Source: Dehalococcoidales bacterium (GTDB lineage Bacteria > Chloroflexota > Dehalococcoidia > Dehalococcoidales > Fen-1064). From it: a stretch of DNA of 8,613 nucleotides. Position 1 is the stretch's first letter. Every line of letters begins with the position of its first letter. The position numbers were made by a program, and so were the translations under genes. The DNA lies in contig DAOUVG010000046.1 in assembly GCA_030667735.1 (NCBI GenBank), forward strand, positions 1 to 8,613. The letters run 5' to 3'. This document shows positions 5,862-8,613 of this stretch, piece by piece. Below the pieces are notes generated by a model, which saw only the letters and a list, made by a program, of their open reading frames with translations, searched no databases and was not told the origin of the DNA.

Positions 5862-5867
5862 CCCTCT
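5862..5867 (-). promoter_or_regulatory. Ribosome binding site of the acyl-CoA dehydrogenase
   Basis: AGAGGG on the minus strand (5867-5862) overlaps the TAG stop of the upstream dehydratase-like gene and sits 8 nt before ATG 5853. For the in-frame TTG at 5859 the spacing would be only 2 nt, so ATG is favoured and translational coupling is likely. Confidence 0.7.
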
Positions 5868-7308
5868 ATTTATTTTCTTTGATACCGGCCAGTTTCCTGG
5901 CCAGCTTTTTCTTGGGTTCGAGGTCCGTGTCGCGGAGCAGCGTCATCCGGTGCGCTTCCGGTGAGCCGCCGCCGTGGATGTTGGAGACAATATCCCTGGT
6001 CTCGAAGGCTAGCTTCTCGATGAGGCGGAACATGCGCATCCTGTCCTCCACCGGTACACCTTCCGCCCCCTTCAGGTATTTTTTAACAAGGGGTCCGATA
6101 TCCGGATTGCGCAGGTCTTTCTCCGAGGGCATGTCAGCCACCAGTCCCCCGGCAATGTCCACCAGGAGGCGGATTACCTCGTGGTACTCCTTGCCTTCAT
6201 AGAGCTTGGATGTATTTGCCAGTACGCTGTCCACCAGATATATGCCGGAGTCACTCTCTTTGGCCTCTATCGAGGCGGCCAGACAGCAGCCATACATCGT
6301 CTGGACAGTCTTTATCATGTCGACAAGCTTGGCATTGATGTGGGAGGCATCGGGCACGCCGTTGTATTCGGCGACCGCGGCTGCCGCCCCGATAAGGACG
6401 TCGCCAACACCGCACTTGCAGCCCCCGTGAGAGTGGCGGTGGTAGCTTCCGAAAAGCCTCACCATCGCCCCGGCAAACTCGTGCTCGCCGCACATGAAAA
6501 CCCTTTCCCAGGGCACGAATACGTTGTCAAAGATAACCATCGGGCAGAACTTACCGAAGTCGACGTTGCCGAGGTCGACTCCCTCCATTTCCCTGGCTTC
6601 GAGGGTACCGCGACCGTAGACATGAATGATACCTTCGGCGTCGGCGGGCGTTGAGAAGGCGACCGCGTAGTCCTTGTCATTCTCGCGCATCTCCCGGGAG
6701 GGCAGTATCAGCCCCTCGTTGGCACACAGCGAGCCGCTCTGGTGTGCCTTGGCCCCACGGACGATAATGCCGTCATCGTTCCGGTCAACAATACGCAGGT
6801 ACATATCCGGGTCGGGCTGTGCCGAAGGGCGGAGCGACCGGTCTCCCTTGACATCGGTGACCCCGCTCCAGACGACGAGGTCGTTCCTCTGGACGTACTT
6901 CAGGTACTCCAGGAACCTCTCGCGGTAGTTGGTGCCGTGCTTGGCATCGATATCGTAGGTTACCACGCCGACGGCATTCAGGGCGTCCAGTCCGGTACAC
7001 CGCATATAACAGGTACCCGTCCGCTGAGAGAGGAACTTGAGCATCCTGACCTTGGTCAGGAGGTCGTCGATGCTTCCATAGAGTGCAACAAAACGGCTGA
7101 CTTCCTCTCCGACGAGGTCCGAGTGGGTTACGAGCAACTCCCTGCCTTCGTGGTCGTGGGCAAGGGCAAAGGTCTGCGCCACCGCGGCTATCTGCCCCTT
7201 CGTCAGGGGGTGGCTGGTGATATCGGCCACCTTCTCCCCCAGAATGTAGGCAGTCGGAGTCATCTGCCGCAGGCTGTCGTAGTACTGCTCCGCCGTTTTC
7301 AAGGCCAT
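5866..7308 (-). CDS. 4-hydroxybutyryl-CoA dehydratase / 4-hydroxyphenylacetate 3-hydroxylase family protein
   Basis: This 480-residue protein belongs to the HpaB/AbfD superfamily. Some members are flavin hydroxylases. AbfD is an FeS-flavin radical enzyme that dehydrates 4-hydroxybutyryl-CoA to crotonyl-CoA and isomerises vinylacetyl-CoA. Here C100-x3-C104 and H290-x6-C297 match the four unusual AbfD cluster ligands (Cys99, Cys103, His292, Cys299) in spacing, which argues for the anaerobic dehydratase/isomerase branch rather than an oxygen-using hydroxylase. The cluster segment reads H-R-H-S-H-G-G-C-K-C. AbfD Tyr296 is replaced by H294, while Lys300 is kept as K298. G-A-K-A-H-Q-S-G (185-192) is the flavin/substrate region, with Ser at the AbfD Thr190 position. 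The substrate may therefore differ from 4-hydroxybutyryl-CoA. The ATG at 7308 has a strong GGAGGAGA site. The gene lies 19 bp after the DUF1893 gene. Confidence 0.88.
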   Translation of the reverse strand: MALKTAEQYYDSLRQMTPTAYILGEKVADITSHPLTKGQIAAVAQTFALAHDHEGRELLVTHSDLVGEEVSRFVALYGSIDDLLTKVRMLKFLSQRTGTCYMRCTGLDALNAVGVVTYDIDAKHGTNYRERFLEYLKYVQRNDLVVWSGVTDVKGDRSLRPSAQPDPDMYLRIVDRNDDGIIVRGAKAHQSGSLCANEGLILPSREMRENDKDYAVAFSTPADAEGIIHVYGRGTLEAREMEGVDLGNVDFGKFCPMVIFDNVFVPWERVFMCGEHEFAGAMVRLFGSYHRHSHGGCKCGVGDVLIGAAAAVAEYNGVPDASHINAKLVDMIKTVQTMYGCCLAASIEAKESDSGIYLVDSVLANTSKLYEGKEYHEVIRLLVDIAGGLVADMPSEKDLRNPDIGPLVKKYLKGAEGVPVEDRMRMFRLIEKLAFETRDIVSNIHGGGSPEAHRMTLLRDTDLEPKKKLARKLAGIKENK

Positions 7309-7313
7309 GACTA

Positions 7314-7321
7314 TCTCCTCC
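7314..7321 (-). promoter_or_regulatory. Strong ribosome binding site of the dehydratase-like gene
   Basis: GGAGGAGA on the minus strand (7321-7314) lies 5 nt before ATG 7308, in the 19-bp space after the DUF1893 stop codon. It is the strongest Shine-Dalgarno in the four-gene unit and suggests high translation of this enzyme. Confidence 0.75.
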
Positions 7322-7327
7322 GCTGCC

Positions 7328-7750
7328 CTACTGGCCTGAGAGCCGTTCCTTGAGTGCCTGGTAGAACTCGTCCGGGGTCTTGCCGAGTGAAAGCTCCTCC
7401 ATCGGGCACATGCCGTTCTGTTGGTTGTTCATAATATGGGGGACCGTCTCGTCGAACCGGTAGCTGATACCGAGGTGTTTCAGTGTCTTCGCGGCAAACT
7501 CGCTGCCCAGTTCACCGTAGGTTTCACGGCAGAGTATCTTCACCAGCAGAAACGCCGCGGCATTACCGACTACCCGGTCCAGGACGGTTACGTCCTTCTC
7601 ATAAGGGGCGCAAGTCTCGATGTATTCCATCAGTGGCAGGAGACGTTCCTTTTCCGAGGAAAAGAGCAACCTGTCCCCACTGTATACCCGGAGGGTATCG
7701 CTACTGCTGGTAAACTCACGAACGGTGCTATCATTCATTCTACTACTCAT
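7328..7750 (-). CDS. DUF1893 domain protein
   Basis: This 140-residue cytosolic protein of the DUF1893 (TM1506-like) family has no established function. Structural work on the Thermotoga homologue, as I recall, placed the family in the cytidine-deaminase-like fold. Conserved family segments are visible: L-R-V-Y-S-G-D-R-L-L-F-S-S (20-32), the central D-R-V-V-G-N-A-A-A-F-L-L-V (58-70), and N-G-M-C-P-M-E (112-118) with C115. A deaminase-type zinc site (H-A-E plus P-C-x2-C) is not present, so deaminase activity is not implied. The ATG at 7750 overlaps the end of the LarA-like gene by 8 bp, suggesting coupling. An ATG at 7738 is an alternative, and neither has a strong ribosome binding site. Longer upstream extensions of this frame run antiframe through the LarA-like gene and lack family similarity. 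Confidence 0.82.
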   Translation of the reverse strand: MSSRMNDSTVREFTSSSDTLRVYSGDRLLFSSEKERLLPLMEYIETCAPYEKDVTVLDRVVGNAAAFLLVKILCRETYGELGSEFAAKTLKHLGISYRFDETVPHIMNNQQNGMCPMEELSLGKTPDEFYQALKERLSGQ

Positions 7751-8613
7751 TAAGGTACTGGATTTCGGCGCTGGGATACACGGCAACCCTGGTACCGGTG
7801 CCGTGGGACTTCTCCAGCATTCCCAGAACTTCATCCCACTTATGCACGAAGTGGACCTTGTCCGATTCTCCGAACCAGCTCCTGCTGGATAAGTCAGGGT
7901 ACTCCGTGAAGACAATCAGACGGCCTACGTGCGAGGGTACCCTGCCTGCCTGCCGCAGTGGTCCAAAGCTGGAATTACCAAACGGGCCGAGCAGGTAGTG
8001 GGTCACCTGGCCGTCCGGGGCATTGGCGATAAGGACGACATCGCCGCCGGGTGCGACGGCGCGATAAGCGATGGCAGCGCCGATGAAGCCCTCGTTGGAC
8101 TTGGTAAAGGTGTTGGCAATGGCAACGTCCATATCCTGCGTACCGGGTGTCAGGTAGTGTGGCTTGGCTGCCTCGACTGCGGCAGCGTACGATGGTATCA
8201 GGGCACCGGCAAAAACGGCCACAGTTTCGCCCCAGCTATTCATCAGGCAATTTACCATGAAGTCCAGGCCGGAGAGAGTGGCCGCCTCTTCGATGTCCAT
8301 GCGCATCAGGTTTTCATCGAAGAGACCCATGCCGGCAATGCGTTTATCTCGCTGCTGTGCCATCATCTGATAGAAAGAAATATGGTTATCCCGGGTGGTC
8401 TCGAAAGACGTCACCCCGGGCAGGATTATCTTTCCGCCGCCACCAAAGCCGTTCATCGGGTGGGGGACCACCGAGCCGATGGCAATCTTAAGGTCGCACT
8501 TCATTACCTCTTCGTTGACGTAGACCTCGGTACCGTAGGTTTTGGTTTTACCGACGTTGGTGCAGTTGCCGAAGGCGTTGTGATTGTACACCGGGAACCG
8601 GGCCATCACTTCC
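7743..8613 (-). CDS. LarA-like nickel-pincer enzyme (DUF2088), N-terminus beyond the window
   Basis: The gene is partial. The reading frame is open to the right edge, and 289 residues are visible of an expected 410-425. LarA racemases interconvert D- and L-lactate using a nickel-pincer nucleotide; homologues act on other alpha-hydroxy acids. In-window residues H51, K61 and H77 lie in V-P-H-P-M-N-G-F-G-G-G-G-K-I-I-L-P-G and T-R-D-N-H. Their spacing (10 and 16) exactly matches LarA His174, Lys184 (covalent cofactor attachment) and His200 (nickel ligand). By that match about 123 residues are missing, including the His108 and Arg75 regions. The C-terminal domain continues to the TAG at 7745-7743. 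An ATG at 8606 is probably internal. The gene is the upstream visible member of a four-gene unit. Lactate itself is not implied; the paralogous family has varied substrates. Confidence 0.87.
   Translation of the reverse strand, partial: EVMARFPVYNHNAFGNCTNVGKTKTYGTEVYVNEEVMKCDLKIAIGSVVPHPMNGFGGGGKIILPGVTSFETTRDNHISFYQMMAQQRDKRIAGMGLFDENLMRMDIEEAATLSGLDFMVNCLMNSWGETVAVFAGALIPSYAAAVEAAKPHYLTPGTQDMDVAIANTFTKSNEGFIGAAIAYRAVAPGGDVVLIANAPDGQVTHYLLGPFGNSSFGPLRQAGRVPSHVGRLIVFTEYPDLSSRSWFGESDKVHFVHKWDEVLGMLEKSHGTGTRVAVYPSAEIQYLNE

Noticed and set aside
5866..7308. Assignment as oxygen-dependent 4-hydroxyphenylacetate 3-monooxygenase
   Set aside because: The conserved C-x3-C and H-x6-C cluster ligands and the FeS/CoA gene neighbourhood favour the dehydratase/isomerase branch.
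6181..7353. Long plus-strand open frames of 157 and 203 codons
   Set aside because: They are antisense to the dehydratase-like gene, which has conserved cluster ligands and a strong ribosome binding site. No family features are visible in them.
7751..7915. N-terminal extension of the DUF1893 frame to 7915
   Set aside because: The extra residues are translated out of frame from the LarA-like gene and do not belong to the DUF1893 family; ATG 7750 or 7738 is more likely.

Overview
The window looks like chromosomal DNA of an anaerobic or facultatively anaerobic bacterium. It is fairly GC-rich, apart from an AT-richer left edge. Genes are short, tightly packed and switch strand often. The MEP-pathway gene ispH, a CoA-centred set of catabolic genes, a LarA/DUF1893 pair, and a radical-type FeS-flavin dehydratase homologue together would fit a Chloroflexota (Dehalococcoidia-like) genome. 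That placement is an inference from gene content, not a phylogenetic result.

Layout. (1) 1-165: a small one-helix membrane protein in AT-richer DNA, then a 188-bp gap without a gene. (2) 354-1547 (+): a complete family III (CaiB/Frc type) CoA-transferase with an excellent intrinsic terminator. It is followed by a 65-bp imperfect palindromic interspersed repeat and about 220 bp of non-coding, possibly structured DNA. (3) 1902-2075 (+): a Trm112-like zinc-ribbon protein that appears to be transcribed leaderless from an extended -10 promoter. (4) 3018-2110 (-): folK then queD, a two-gene pterin unit. (5) 3233-4725 (+): plsC and ispH with overlapping stop/start codons, divergent from folK. Both units of this divergent pair have recognisable promoters with perfect TATAAT boxes. 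(6) 8613-4720 (-): a tight four-gene unit that enters from the right edge. Its genes are a LarA-like nickel-pincer enzyme (N-terminus outside the window), a DUF1893 protein, a 4-hydroxybutyryl-CoA dehydratase/4-HPA hydroxylase family protein, and an acyl-CoA dehydrogenase.

How the genes fit together. The left and middle parts are housekeeping: pterin/folate, phospholipid acylation, isoprenoid synthesis, and translation or tRNA-modification support. The right half is the accessory and most interesting part. A LarA-type hydroxyacid racemase/epimerase-like enzyme, an FeS-flavin radical dehydratase-like enzyme that keeps all four cluster ligands, and an acyl-CoA dehydrogenase that seems to lack the usual catalytic glutamate are encoded head to tail, with a DUF1893 protein between them. 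This looks like a catabolic route for an unidentified hydroxy-acid or hydroxyacyl-CoA substrate. The CoA-transferase at 354-1547 is a possible but unlinked activating enzyme. The substrate cannot be read from the sequence.
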